Assembly (NCBI RefSeq): GCF_000718095.1
Contig: NZ_JOEI01000009.1
Span: 124,001-188,000 of the forward strand
DNA from: Streptomyces scopuliridis RB72
GTDB taxonomy: Bacteria; Actinomycetota; Actinomycetes; Streptomycetales; Streptomycetaceae
DNA: 64,000 bases
Reading direction: 5' to 3'
This document shows positions 18,083-27,710 of the stretch, in pieces. The position numbers were made by a program, and so were the translations under genes. Under the pieces are notes generated by a model. It was not told the origin of the DNA. It saw only the letters and a list, made by a program, of their open reading frames with translations, and ran no database searches. Each line of letters starts with the position of its first letter. Within the stretch, counting starts at the first letter, position 1.

Positions 18083-18396
18083 TCGTACGGCTGGTGCCGG
18101 GGCCCGGGGCCTCCGGAGGTACATGTCCGGACGGCATGCTGTGTTTTCCCGGGGGACACCCCCGGACCCCCGTACGTCGCGACTCCGGCCACAGTCAGGA
18201 TGCGGGCGTTCACGCGCCACACATCACGCTTTAGTGTCCGGGCACGCACCTCCTACGACCACCCCGACCCCCTCCCCCCGGTGGTCGCCCCCAGCCGCCG
18301 CCCAGGAGGTGCGTGTCCGGACGTAAAGCGTCGCAGCTCGCGCGAAGCGCGGTGAGGAAAGCAGTCCGGACACGCACCTCCGGAGACCCCGGCACC
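18083..18396. mobile_element. MITE-like non-coding element, copy 2, with terminal inverted repeats
   Basis: An element of about 300 bp with no transposase. Its ends are inverted repeats: 18093-18132 (GGTGCCGGGG ... ACATGTCCGGAC) and 18364-18396 (GTCCGGACACGCACC ... CCGGCACC), matching over about 33 positions with one gap. Internal copies of the GTCCGGACACGCACCTCC motif occur at 18235-18252 (one base changed) and 18304-18321 (complement). The whole unit is the reverse complement of the repeat at 8833-9262. MITE is inferred from the terminal repeats and from the repeat-only content; target-site duplications were not evident. From 18397 to 18499 only Pro/His-codon-like low-complexity DNA is seen. 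Confidence 0.7.
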
Positions 18397-18499
18397 CGGC
18401 ACCCACGAGCACCCGCACCCGGAAAGCCGCCTCAGCCCGAGACCACCGCACCCGCACCCGCAAACCGGCCCGGACACCCGCCCCCGGCCACAGAAACCC

Positions 18500-19702
18500 C
18501 TAGTCGCCGATCAGCGCGGTGACGAACGCTTCGGGTTCGAACGGGGCCAAATCGTCCGCTCCCTCGCCCAGGCCCACCAGCTTCACCGGTACCCCCAGCT
18601 CCCGCTGCACCGCGATCACGATGCCCCCCTTGGCCGTGCCGTCCAGCTTCGTGAGGACGATGCCCGTGATGTCCACGACCTCCGCGAACACCCGCGCCTG
18701 CACCAGCCCGTTCTGCCCCGTCGTCGCGTCCAGGACCAGCAGCACCTCGTCCAGCGGACCGTGCTTCTCCACGACCCGCTTGACCTTGCCCAGCTCGTCC
18801 ATCAGCCCGGTCTTGGTGTGCAGCCGGCCCGCCGTGTCGATGAGGACGACGTCCGCGCCCTCCGCGATGCCCTCCTTGACCGCGTCGAAGGCGATCGACG
18901 CCGGGTCGCCGCCCTCGGGGCCTCGTACCGTACGCGCGCCGACCCGCTCGCCCCACGTCTGGAGCTGATCCGCGGCGGCGGCGCGGAACGTGTCCGCCGC
19001 GCCGAGTACGACCGAGCGGCCGTCCGCGATCAGTACGCGTGCCAGCTTGCCGGTGGTCGTGGTCTTGCCGGTGCCGTTGACGCCGACGACCATCACGACG
19101 GCCGGGGTGTCGAGGCCGCTCTCGGTCTTCACCGCGCGGTCGAAGTCCGTGCCGAGGAGGTGGACGAGCTCCTCCTTGAGCAGCGCGCGCAGTTCCTCCG
19201 GTGTCCGCGTGCCCAGTACCCGTACCCGCTCGCGCAGCCGCTCGACCAGTTCCTGGGTCGGGGCGACACCGACGTCCGCGATGAGGAGGGTCTCCTCGAT
19301 CTCCTCCCAGGTCTCCTCGTCGAGGTGCTCGCGCGAGAGCAGCGTGAGCAGTCCCTTGCCGAGGGAGTTCTGCGAGCGGGCGAGCCTGGCGCGCAGCCGG
19401 ATCAGCCGGCCGGCTGACGGCTCGGGGATCTCGATCGCGGGCGCGGGCGGCGCGGCCTCGACGGCGACCGGCGTCTCCGTGCCGTCCGGGAGGCCGACCT
19501 CCTCGATCGTGCGGCGCGGCTCGTCGCGCGGTGCCTCCGCCTCGTCGCCGACATGTGGCTCGGCAGGGGGAGCTGTGAGGGTCGGCGTGCTCGACGGCGC
19601 CTCGGGCGGCAGCTTCTTCTTCTTGCGGCTGCCGACCACGAGCCCGCTGATCAGGCCGACCGCGACCAGGGCGATGACTACAACAAGGATGACGATTTCC
19701 AT
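18500..19702 (-). CDS. ftsY: SRP receptor FtsY
   Basis: A 400-residue SRP receptor GTPase. An N-terminal membrane segment (MEIVILVVVIALVAVGLISG) is followed by a basic/acidic linker, the NG domain with GVNGTGKTTTTGKLA and DTAGRLHTKTG, and a C-terminal GLGEGADDLAPF. The ATG at 19702 is chosen over one seven codons earlier because GGGAG lies six bases upstream of it. It pairs with Ffh encoded 8 kb away; the nitrogen operon, nsdA and the prim-pol-like gene lie between. Confidence 0.96.
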   Translation of the reverse strand: MEIVILVVVIALVAVGLISGLVVGSRKKKKLPPEAPSSTPTLTAPPAEPHVGDEAEAPRDEPRRTIEEVGLPDGTETPVAVEAAPPAPAIEIPEPSAGRLIRLRARLARSQNSLGKGLLTLLSREHLDEETWEEIEETLLIADVGVAPTQELVERLRERVRVLGTRTPEELRALLKEELVHLLGTDFDRAVKTESGLDTPAVVMVVGVNGTGKTTTTGKLARVLIADGRSVVLGAADTFRAAAADQLQTWGERVGARTVRGPEGGDPASIAFDAVKEGIAEGADVVLIDTAGRLHTKTGLMDELGKVKRVVEKHGPLDEVLLVLDATTGQNGLVQARVFAEVVDITGIVLTKLDGTAKGGIVIAVQRELGVPVKLVGLGEGADDLAPFEPEAFVTALIGD

Positions 19703-19868
19703 AACGCTCCCAGTATCAGCCACGGCCGGTACCGGCCCTGGCTTCAGAGGATCACACGAAGATCCTCGTTACGATTTGGACCTTTTGCGCCGAACATACG
19801 ATGCTGGGGGTTCTGGGTTCGCCCGGACTCCCCCCTCTGGAGCCCCCACCTCTGTACGGAGCCTCTTC

Positions 19869-21302
19869 ATGCCCCACGCCTCCGAAGGCGCGATAGAGAC
19901 CCGCGGTCTGGAACCCGTCCCCGAGGACGAACGCACCGGCCATGTCCGCCGACTCTTCCCCACCTGGGTGGCCGCGAACATCAGCGTGCTGCTGCTCACG
20001 ATGGGCGCCGGTCTGATCGTCTTCAACGGTCTGAACTTCTGGCAGGTGCTGACCGTCGCCGTCGCGGCGCCCGTCGTGTCGTACGGCATCGTGGGGCTGG
20101 TCTCCCTCGCCGGGAAGCGCGGCGGCTCCCCGGGTATGGCGCTCTCCCGGGCTGTCTTCGGCCAGCGGGGGAACCTCTTCCCCGGCACGCTGATCTGGGT
20201 CGCCCGCTGGGGCTGGGAGACGATCAACGCGGTCACCGGCGCCTATGCCGTGCTGACGGTTCTCGACTTGGTCTTCGGCGTCAAGCGCAACACTCCGCTG
20301 ATCGTGATCACGCTGCTGCTCTTCGTGGCCTGCACCTTCCTGGTCTCGGGCCTCGGCATCGGCGCGCTGCGGGTGTGCAGTACCTGGTCGACGTATCTCT
20401 TCGGTGCCTTCAGCGTGCTGGTGCTGGTGTATCTGGTGGCCCATACGGACTGGTCGGCGGTCTTCGACCGGCCCGCGGGTTCGACGGCGATGATGGTCGC
20501 GGGGATCGGGACCGTCGCGGCGGGCGGGATCAGCTGGGTGCCCTCGGGCCCGGACTTCACCCGCTATCTGCCCCGGTCCGCCTCCGGCCGGGCGATGGTC
20601 GGCTCGACCGTCGGCGGCGCGGGGATCGTGGTGCTGCCGATGGTGCTGATGGGCGCGGTGATGGCGGTCGGCACCCCGGATCTCGCCAAGGCGCAGGACC
20701 CGGTGTCGTTCATCGGTGAGCTGCTGCCCGCCTGGCTCTCGGTGCCGTATCTGCTGATCGCGCTCGTCGGGATGTTGCTGATCAACTCGATGTCGATGTA
20801 TTCGGCGGGCTTCACCGCGCAGACCCTGGGCATCAAGGTGCCGCGCGCCTGGGCGGTGAGCGTGAACGCGGTGATCAGTCTGGTCCTGGGCTTCCTGCTG
20901 ATGGTGGTGGCCACCAGCTTCATCGGCTCGTTCATCTCGTTCCTGACGCTGCTCGCGGTGGCGTTCTCGGCGTGGATCGGCGTCTTCGGGGTGGACATGC
21001 TGCGGCGGCGTACGTACGACGGCGCGGCGCTGATGGACACCACGCGGACCAGCGCCTACTGGTACCGGGGCGGCTTCGCGTGGTCGGCGATGGCCGCCTG
21101 GGGTACGGCGCTGGTGGTGGGGCTGCTGTTCACGCGGGTGGACTGGTTCTCGGGCCCGTTCGCCGGGACCTGGGCCGGTGAGAACGGTCTGGGCTGGGTC
21201 ATCACGACCGTCGTGGCGGCGGCTCTCTACGCGGTCCTGCCTCGCGAACGGACCACGGCCCCGGCCGCCACGCCGGCGGAGGAAGAGAAGCTGTCCGTCT
21301 AA
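19869..21302 (+). CDS. NCS1-family cytosine/purine-type permease
   Basis: A 477-residue membrane protein with about twelve hydrophobic segments, matching the purine-cytosine permease (NCS1) family. Typical segments are SVLLLTMGAGLIVFNGLNFW, ISWVPSGPDFTRYLPRSAS in the substrate region, and SMSMYSAGFTAQTLGIKVPR. It probably imports a nucleobase or related ring compound by proton or sodium symport. The ATG at 19869 follows CGGAGCC. It is transcribed away from ftsY and its stop overlaps the glcP stop by four bases (tail to tail). Confidence 0.87.
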   Translation: MPHASEGAIETRGLEPVPEDERTGHVRRLFPTWVAANISVLLLTMGAGLIVFNGLNFWQVLTVAVAAPVVSYGIVGLVSLAGKRGGSPGMALSRAVFGQRGNLFPGTLIWVARWGWETINAVTGAYAVLTVLDLVFGVKRNTPLIVITLLLFVACTFLVSGLGIGALRVCSTWSTYLFGAFSVLVLVYLVAHTDWSAVFDRPAGSTAMMVAGIGTVAAGGISWVPSGPDFTRYLPRSASGRAMVGSTVGGAGIVVLPMVLMGAVMAVGTPDLAKAQDPVSFIGELLPAWLSVPYLLIALVGMLLINSMSMYSAGFTAQTLGIKVPRAWAVSVNAVISLVLGFLLMVVATSFIGSFISFLTLLAVAFSAWIGVFGVDMLRRRTYDGAALMDTTRTSAYWYRGGFAWSAMAAWGTALVVGLLFTRVDWFSGPFAGTWAGENGLGWVITTVVAAALYAVLPRERTTAPAATPAEEEKLSV

Positions 21303-22717
21303 CCCATCTCCTCCAGGGTCTTGCCCTTCGTCTCCTTCACGAACAGCAGCACGAACGGGATGGAGAGCACGGCGAAGAAGGTGTAGATGATGTACGTGCC
21401 CGAGAGGTTCCATTCGGCGAGGCTCGGGAAGCTCGCGGTGATGACCCAGTTGGCGATCCACTGCGCCGAGGCCGCCACTCCGAGCGCGGCGGCGCGAATC
21501 TTGTTCGGGAACATCTCGCCGAGGAAGACCCAGACGATGACGCCCCAGGACAGCGCGAAGAAGAGCACGAACACATGGGCCGCGACCAGGGCGACCGTCC
21601 CCTCCGTACTCGGCAGTTTGCCGTTCACCAGGGGCGCGGAGAACGCCCATGCCTCGAAGGCGAGCGCGATGGCCATGCCCGACGAGCCGACGAGCGCGAG
21701 GGGCTTCCGGCCGACCTTGTCCACCAGGACCATCGCGATCACGGTGCCGATGATGTTCACGATCGATGTGGTGAACGAGTAGAAGAACGAGCTGGACGGG
21801 TTGATGCCGACCGACTGCCAGAGCGTCGCCGAGTAGTAGAAGGCGACATTGATGCCGACGAGTTGCTGGAACATCGACAGCCCGATGCCGACCCACACGA
21901 TGGGCAGGAAGTAGAAGCGGCTCCCCTTGAGGTCCTTGAAGGTCGACTTGTGCTCGCGGCGCATGGCGTGCTCGATCTCGGCGACCCGGGCGTCCAGATC
22001 GACATCCTTGCTCTCGACCTCGGCGAGCACCTCCCTGGCGCGGTCCACCTTGCCCACGGAGAGCAGATAGCGCGGCGACTCGGGGATCGCGAAGGAGAGC
22101 AGACCGTACAGGAGGGCCGGTACGACCATCACTCCGAGCATCCACTGCCATGCCTCCAGGCCCAGCAGCTTGCCGCGCTGGTCGCCGTTGGCGAGCTGGA
22201 GGATGCCGAAGTTCACCAGCTGGGAGATGGCGATGCCGATGACGATCGCGGCCTGCTGGAAGGAGCCGAGCCGGCCCCGGTAGGCGGCCGGGGAGACCTC
22301 GGCGATGTACGCGGGGCCGATCACCGACGCCATGCCGATGGCGAAGCCGCCGATGATCCGCCAGACCGCCAGGTCGTAGATGTCGAACGGCAGCGCGGAG
22401 CCGACGGCGCTGACGGTGAAGAGGGCCGCGGAGATCCGCATACAGCGGATACGGCCGATCCGGTCGGCGATCCGGCCCGCCGTGGCGGCACCGATCGCAC
22501 AGCCGATCAGGGCGATGGCGATGACCTGCGCGAGGGCCGCCGAGCCGATGTCGTATCTGCTCCTGATGGCTTCGACGGCCCCGTTGATCACCGAGCTGTC
22601 GTAGCCGAAGAGGAAGCCGCCCATCGCGGCCGCGGCCGTGATGAAGATGACATGGCTGAGGTGCTCCGGCGGGGCCGCGCGGCCTCCGGAGGGCGGCACC
22701 TGCGCTGTGTCGGTCAC
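21299..22717 (-). CDS. glcP: Major facilitator sugar transporter, GlcP glucose permease type
   Basis: A 472-residue sugar-porter MFS protein with twelve membrane helices. It has the family signatures GGFLFGYDSSVINGAV (helix 1), GRIADRIGRIRCMR, PAYIAEVSPAAYRGRLGS after helix 4, PESPRYLLS before the central loop and VDKVGRKPLALVG. Its position next to smc and its sequence type match the S. coelicolor glucose permease GlcP. It would take up glucose by proton symport. The stop codon is shared in a tail-to-tail overlap with the permease to its left. Confidence 0.87.
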   Translation of the reverse strand: MTDTAQVPPSGGRAAPPEHLSHVIFITAAAAMGGFLFGYDSSVINGAVEAIRSRYDIGSAALAQVIAIALIGCAIGAATAGRIADRIGRIRCMRISAALFTVSAVGSALPFDIYDLAVWRIIGGFAIGMASVIGPAYIAEVSPAAYRGRLGSFQQAAIVIGIAISQLVNFGILQLANGDQRGKLLGLEAWQWMLGVMVVPALLYGLLSFAIPESPRYLLSVGKVDRAREVLAEVESKDVDLDARVAEIEHAMRREHKSTFKDLKGSRFYFLPIVWVGIGLSMFQQLVGINVAFYYSATLWQSVGINPSSSFFYSFTTSIVNIIGTVIAMVLVDKVGRKPLALVGSSGMAIALAFEAWAFSAPLVNGKLPSTEGTVALVAAHVFVLFFALSWGVIVWVFLGEMFPNKIRAAALGVAASAQWIANWVITASFPSLAEWNLSGTYIIYTFFAVLSIPFVLLFVKETKGKTLEEMG

Positions 22718-22844
22718 GTGTACTCCTGGTGCCGCCCGGCTGCCGTTGCCGGACGTGGGGTGGGCGAGCCCTTCCAGTGGGTCACAACTTGCCCCCGGCC
22801 ACCACTTGTACGCGTGCCCGGCGCGAACGGGAGTTGATACGGGG

Positions 22845-25800
22845 TCAGCGCAGCCGCTGGCTGATGACCTTGGAGACCCCGTCGCCCTGCATGGAGACCC
22901 CGTACAGCGCGTCCGCGACCTCCATCGTCCGCTTCTGATGCGTGATCACGATCAGCTGGGAGCTCTCCTGGAGCTCCTGCATGATGCGGATCAGCCGCTG
23001 GAGGTTGGTGTCGTCGAGCGCCGCCTCGACCTCGTCCATCACATAGAACGGGCTCGGCCGCGCCTTGAAGATCGACACCAGCAACGCCACCGCCGTCAGG
23101 GACCGTTCGCCGCCGGAGAGCAGCGACAGCCGCTTGACCTTCTTGCCCGGCGGCCTGGCCTCCACGTCCACCCCCGTGGTGAGCATGTTCTCGGGGTCGG
23201 TGAGGATGAGCCGTCCCTCGCCGCCCGGGAAGAGCCGCGAGAAGACCCCCTCGAACTGTTCCGCCGTGTCCCGGTACGCCTCGGTGAAGACCTGCTCGAC
23301 GCGTTCGTCGACCTCCTTCACCACGAGCAGCAGATCCGCCCGGGTCTTCTTCAGGTCTTCGAGCTGCTCGGAGAGGAACTTGTGGCGTTCCTCCAGCGCC
23401 GCGAACTCCTCCAGAGCGAGCGGATTCACCTTTCCGAGCTGCTGATGCGCCCGTTCGGCCGCCTTGAGCCGCTTCTCCTGCTCGGCCCGCACATACGGCT
23501 TCGGCTGGTTGCGCGGATCCGCCGGGTCCTCGGGCAGCGTCTCGCCCTCCGCGGGCGGGGACGGCGGTACGAGCTGATCGGGCCCGTACTCGGCGATCAG
23601 CCCGGCCGGCTCGACCCCCAGCTCCTCCAGGGCCTTGGCCTCCAGTTGCTCGATCCGCATCCGCTTCTCGGCACCGAGCACCTCGCCGCGGTGCACGGAG
23701 TCGGTGAGCTTGTCCAGCTCGGCCTTGAGGTCGCGGCCCTGGTTGCGCTCGGCGGCCAGCTCCCGTTCGCGCTCGGCCTTGGCCGCCTCGGCGGCGACGC
23801 GCTCGGCCTCGGCCCGTACGACCGACACCTCCACATGCGCCAGCAGCTGCCGGGCGCCGGCCGCGACGGCGCCGGCGACGTGGGCCTCGTGGCGCAGCCG
23901 CGCGCGGCGCTGTTCCGCGCGCGCCCGCGCCTCGCGCTCGGCGCGCGCTCCCCGGTCGAGCGCGTCGGCCCGGCCTGCGAGCCCCTTCACCCGCTCCTCG
24001 TGGGTTCGGACCTGGAGCCGGGCCTCCATTTCGGTCTGCCGGGCGTTGGCGCCGTCGGCGGCGAGCCGGTCCCGTACGGAGGTGTCCGGCTCCTCCTGGA
24101 CCGGGGCCTCCTCCGCGACCAGCAGCCGTTCCGCGAGTTCCTCCGCCTCGGCGGTGGCGCGCTCCAGCGCCTCCTGGGCCTTGGCGGCGGCCGCGGTCGT
24201 ACGCTCGGCCTCGCCGGCGGCCGCGCGCGCCTGCCCGGAGAGCCGTCCCAGCCGTCCGGACACGGCGGACTTCTCCCGGTCGGCGGCCCGGCGCCGCTCC
24301 CCCAATTCCTCCACCAGCGCGGCGCACTCGGCCCGCCGCTCGGTGGCCAGGCGCTGTGCCCCGGTCAGTTCCTCGCACCGTACGGCCAGCTCCGCGAGGT
24401 CGGCGGCGGCCTCGTCGACGGAGGCCTGTACCTCCAGCAGGCTCGGCGCGCCCGCCGACCCGCCGTGCGCGAAGTGCGCCCCGAGCACATCGCCCTCGGC
24501 GGTCACGGCGGTGAGCGCCGGCCGCGCGGCGACCAGGTCCTCGGCGTCCTCCAGCGTCCCGACGACCACCGTGTCCCGTACGAGCCGCCGTACGGCGCCC
24601 AGCAGCCCGGCGGGTCCGCTCACCAGATCGATGACGTGCGGCACGGCACCGACGGAGACCGCGGTACGTACGGAACGGTCGGCCGCGTCCGTACCGCGTC
24701 CCTCCGCCGCCGCCTGGCCGGGCACTCCGGGGGCCGTCCCGGAGCGGGCCTGCGGGCCGGGCTCGTCCTCTCCGGGAGGGCCGGCCAGCAGCAGGGCCGC
24801 GCGGCCGGCGTCCTGTTTGCGCAGCAGCCGGATGGCCTCGGCCGCCGTCGTCGGATCGGCGACGGCGATCGCGTCCGCGGCGGCGCCGAGCGCCGCGGCC
24901 ACCGGGATCTCATATCCGGGGGTGACGGTGAGCAGTTCGGCGGCCGGACCGAGCAGGCCCGAGAGACTGTCGCGGGCGGCGAGCAGCGCGCCGGTGCCGT
25001 CCTTGCGGCGCAGGCCGAGGGCGAGCGCGTCATGGCGGGCCGCGAGGGCGGCGCGTTCGCGTTCGGCCGTGGTGGCGGCCTCGCGTGCCGCCGTCAGCGC
25101 GGCCTCCGCGGCCGACAGGGCGGAGCGGGCGCTGTCGTACCGCTCGCCCAGTTCATGGTCCTCGGCGTCCAGGCCGTCCACCTCGGCCTTGAGCTGTTCG
25201 TACTCCTCCTGGGCGGCGACCGCGCGCTCGCGCGCCTCGTCACGGGACGCGGCGAGGCGGCCGATCTCCGCCTGGGCCGACGCCGCCCGGCCGCGCGCCG
25301 CGTTGACCTGGCCATGCAGCCGGGCGAGGCCCTCGCGGCGGTCGGCGATCGCGCGGGCGGCGTCCTTGAGCCGGCGTTCCTCGGCGGCCAGTTGCCGTTC
25401 CAGCTCGGCGCGGTGCGCGACGGTGTCGTCGCGGGCGTGCTCGGCCGCCTCCAGCGCGGCCTCCAGCTCCGCCTCCTGCTCCCGGATCCGCGCGGCCTCG
25501 CGCTCCATGTCCTCCGGGTCCCGGCCGCGACGCTCGTCCGTGGGGGCCGCGGTCGCGCTCTTCACCCGCGCGTCGGCCAGCGAGACCGTGCCCCGTACCC
25601 GCTCGGCCAGCTGGGACAGCTCGTACCAGGTCTGCTGGGCCCGCTGGAGGCGCGGCGCCAGCCGCCGTACCTCGTCCTCCAGCTCGGCTTCCCGGGTCAG
25701 CGCGGCCTTCAGCCGGCTCTCGGCGTCCTCCTTGCGCTGCTTCAGTTCCGCCTCGTCCGCGATCTCCGTACGGAGCGCGTCGCGCAGCCTGACCAGATCG

Positions 25801-26495
25801 TCGGCGAGCAGCCGCAGCCGCGCGTCGCGCAGATCGGCCTGTATGACGGCGGCCCGCCGGGCGACCGCGGCCTGCCGTCCGAGGGGTTTGAGCTGACGGC
25901 GCAGCTCGTCGGTGAGGTCCTGGACGCGGGCCAGGTTCGCCTGCATCGAGTCCAGCTTCCGCAGCGCCTTCTCCTTGCGCTTGCGGTGTTTGAGTACGCC
26001 GGCGGCCTCCTCGATGAACGCCCGGCGCCCCATCGGGTCGGCGTGCAGTACGGAGTCGAGCTGGCCCTGGCCGACGATGACATGCATCTCGCGGCCGATA
26101 CCGCTGTCGGACAGCAGTTCCTGGATATCGAGAAGGCGGCAGATATCGCCATTGAGCTGGTATTCGCTGCCGCCGTTGCGGAACATGATCCGCGTAATGG
26201 TGACTTCCGCGTAGTCGATGGGCAGCGCACCGTCGGAGTTGTCGATGGTCAGCGAGACCTCGGCGCGGCCGAGCGGCGGGCGCCCGGTCGTCCCGGCGAA
26301 GATCACGTCTTCCATCTTGCCGCCGCGCAGTGACTTCGCCCCCTGCTCCCCCATGACCCAGGAGAGCGCGTCCACGACATTGGACTTACCCGAGCCGTTC
26401 GGGCCCACGACACAGGTGATACCCGGCTCGAAGCGCAGCGTCGTGGCGGAGGCGAAGGATTTGAACCCGCGCAGGGTCATGGCCTTGAGATGCAC
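22845..26495 (-). CDS. smc: Chromosome segregation ATPase SMC
   Basis: A 1216-residue SMC protein. Walker A is at the N-terminus (VVGPNGSGKSNVVDALSWVM, about residues 29-48), then a long coiled coil, a hinge (about 500-680, with GlyPro-rich GPPGEDEPGPQARSG insertion), a second coiled coil, the ABC signature LLSGGERSLTAVALL and Walker B YVMDEVEAALDD. With ScpA/B it compacts and segregates chromosomes. The GTG at 26495 starts VHLKAMTLRGFKSF, the expected SMC beginning; an in-frame extension upstream lacks homology. The Pro/Gly-rich hinge insert is longer than in many homologues. Confidence 0.96.
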   Translation of the reverse strand: MHLKAMTLRGFKSFASATTLRFEPGITCVVGPNGSGKSNVVDALSWVMGEQGAKSLRGGKMEDVIFAGTTGRPPLGRAEVSLTIDNSDGALPIDYAEVTITRIMFRNGGSEYQLNGDICRLLDIQELLSDSGIGREMHVIVGQGQLDSVLHADPMGRRAFIEEAAGVLKHRKRKEKALRKLDSMQANLARVQDLTDELRRQLKPLGRQAAVARRAAVIQADLRDARLRLLADDLVRLRDALRTEIADEAELKQRKEDAESRLKAALTREAELEDEVRRLAPRLQRAQQTWYELSQLAERVRGTVSLADARVKSATAAPTDERRGRDPEDMEREAARIREQEAELEAALEAAEHARDDTVAHRAELERQLAAEERRLKDAARAIADRREGLARLHGQVNAARGRAASAQAEIGRLAASRDEARERAVAAQEEYEQLKAEVDGLDAEDHELGERYDSARSALSAAEAALTAAREAATTAERERAALAARHDALALGLRRKDGTGALLAARDSLSGLLGPAAELLTVTPGYEIPVAAALGAAADAIAVADPTTAAEAIRLLRKQDAGRAALLLAGPPGEDEPGPQARSGTAPGVPGQAAAEGRGTDAADRSVRTAVSVGAVPHVIDLVSGPAGLLGAVRRLVRDTVVVGTLEDAEDLVAARPALTAVTAEGDVLGAHFAHGGSAGAPSLLEVQASVDEAAADLAELAVRCEELTGAQRLATERRAECAALVEELGERRRAADREKSAVSGRLGRLSGQARAAAGEAERTTAAAAKAQEALERATAEAEELAERLLVAEEAPVQEEPDTSVRDRLAADGANARQTEMEARLQVRTHEERVKGLAGRADALDRGARAEREARARAEQRRARLRHEAHVAGAVAAGARQLLAHVEVSVVRAEAERVAAEAAKAERERELAAERNQGRDLKAELDKLTDSVHRGEVLGAEKRMRIEQLEAKALEELGVEPAGLIAEYGPDQLVPPSPPAEGETLPEDPADPRNQPKPYVRAEQEKRLKAAERAHQQLGKVNPLALEEFAALEERHKFLSEQLEDLKKTRADLLLVVKEVDERVEQVFTEAYRDTAEQFEGVFSRLFPGGEGRLILTDPENMLTTGVDVEARPPGKKVKRLSLLSGGERSLTAVALLVSIFKARPSPFYVMDEVEAALDDTNLQRLIRIMQELQESSQLIVITHQKRTMEVADALYGVSMQGDGVSKVISQRLR

Positions 26496-26624
26496 GCCGC
26501 CGGACTCTACCCGGCTCCGATCGTCCCTCGCCGGTTTCACCGCCGAACGCGCAGGGCACATCAGACGTTAAGAAAGGCGTGGCAGCGCCAACAATGCTTC
26601 GTACAGCGGAAGATGGAAAGAAAG

Positions 26625-26646
26625 AAGGGACGCCGAGGCGTCCCTT
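26625..26646 (-). terminator. Intrinsic terminator after the small coiled-coil gene
   Basis: Perfect 10-bp stem AAGGGACGCC / GGCGTCCCTT with a two-base centre, followed on the minus strand by CTTTCTTTCC. It lies between the gene at 26695 and smc, so smc probably has its own promoter. Confidence 0.75.
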
Positions 26647-26694
26647 GCATATCTTGCGAGAGTGTTTCTCACCCGACCCCGAGGGGGGCTGTTG

Positions 26695-26913
26695 TCAGGT
26701 GAGCGCGGGCTCCGCCTGGGGTACATCAATGTCGATGCCATTGAGCAGCGACTCTCCGGGGTGCTGTGCGACGGCGGCGTTCAGCACGTCGTTCTCGGAC
26801 TGGATCCGTACGAGTTCGGATTCGAGGTCCTGGACGCGCTGCTGGAGCCGTCGCATCTCGGCGAGGAGTCGCGGGTCGGAACCGCCGACATAACCGAGAA
26901 GCGCCTTTGCCAT
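26695..26913 (-). CDS. Small conserved coiled-coil protein
   Basis: A 72-residue protein starting MAKALLGYVGGSDPRLLAEM and continuing with a short heptad coiled coil (RRLQQRVQDLESELVRIQSE). The ending is variable and acidic. A good ribosome binding site (GGAGGACC) precedes the ATG. The N-terminal block is of a kind recurrent in actinobacteria, but I cannot name a function. It is monocistronic, with its own terminator, between acylphosphatase and smc. A role as adaptor or dimeric scaffold is only a guess from the coil. Confidence 0.78.
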   Translation of the reverse strand: MAKALLGYVGGSDPRLLAEMRRLQQRVQDLESELVRIQSENDVLNAAVAQHPGESLLNGIDIDVPQAEPALT

Positions 26914-27294
26914 GATGAATGGTCCTCCACACTGAGTGACCGACCGGATGCGGTGTGGGTCGTGAGGGAAATCGCACCCGCGGTGCTTGGCAGTGCTTGT
27001 TCATCACTGCGGTTCTTACTGCCAAACAGCTAAGGTGCGCGGGGATTCCAGCGTCTCACCAAAAAGTTTGACGGTCAACACGATCACAGCCCGTACCGGC
27101 GGGCAGCCCGGCGGCGGGCGCCCGTGCGGGGTGCGGCGCCGGCTCTTCCACGGGGCCCCTGGGGCGTGGAGATCATCCCTCTCCGGGCAGCCTGGCACGA
27201 CTGGCCGTTCTTGGCAACCACCAGGTCATCGCCGACCTGAGCATGTGCCATCGGCATTCCCGGACCCCCCGGCGCCGCCCCGGACGGCGCGATC
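26914..27294. promoter_or_regulatory. Intergenic promoter region upstream of the coiled-coil gene
   Basis: About 380 bases without a gene. Two symmetric signals are visible: TTGACGGTCAA (27068-27078, perfect palindrome around one base) and an inverted pair TTGGCAGT (26987-26994) / ACTGCCAA (27018-27025). On the minus strand a TTGACC-like -35 falls inside the first palindrome, so it could be an operator on the promoter for the gene at 26695. No known regulator consensus was matched. Confidence 0.4.
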
Positions 27295-27576
27295 TCAGCG
27301 GACCGCGAAGGTCTCGTAACCACCGCGCGGGGTGTCCCAGATCTCAGTGACTCCGTCCACACGCCCGGGTGTGTCGGCGGAGCGCAGCCATTCCAGCAGA
27401 CGGTGGCAATTCTCACGTGGACCCTCCGCGACGACCTGCACCCTGCCGTCGTCCAGATTGAGGGCGAATCCGGTGAGGCCCCCGATCTCCAGAGCGTTTG
27501 CCCTGGTGAACCAGCGGAAGCCCACTCCCTGCACTCTGCCGCGTACCCAGGCCGTAAGCCGAACGTCTTCTTTCAT
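27295..27576 (-). CDS. acyP: Acylphosphatase
   Basis: A 93-residue acylphosphatase that hydrolyses carboxyl-phosphate bonds. Catalytic pieces are [17 protein letters not shown] (phosphate loop with Arg about residue 22) and the Asn in [16 protein letters not shown]. Length and order match the family. It lies between smc and mutM, as in other actinobacteria. Confidence 0.95.
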   Translation of the reverse strand: MKEDVRLTAWVRGRVQGVGFRWFTRANALEIGGLTGFALNLDDGRVQVVAEGPRENCHRLLEWLRSADTPGRVDGVTEIWDTPRGGYETFAVR

Positions 27577-27710
27577 GCACGCAAGCTAACCGGCCAATTG
27601 CTTCCCGCACCCGGCGCCCCCGCAGACCATGCCGTACAGTCCCGTCGCAATAGCCTCACTCGTACGGGTGAGACCTGGACACGTTGCCGTCGAGAGCATG
27701 AGGAAGGCAC

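Noticed and set aside
22714..24378. Long minus-strand frames of more than 500 codons beside glcP and overlapping smc
   Set aside because: They are Gly/Arg-rich shadows of smc in another frame; the smc frame has full family motifs.
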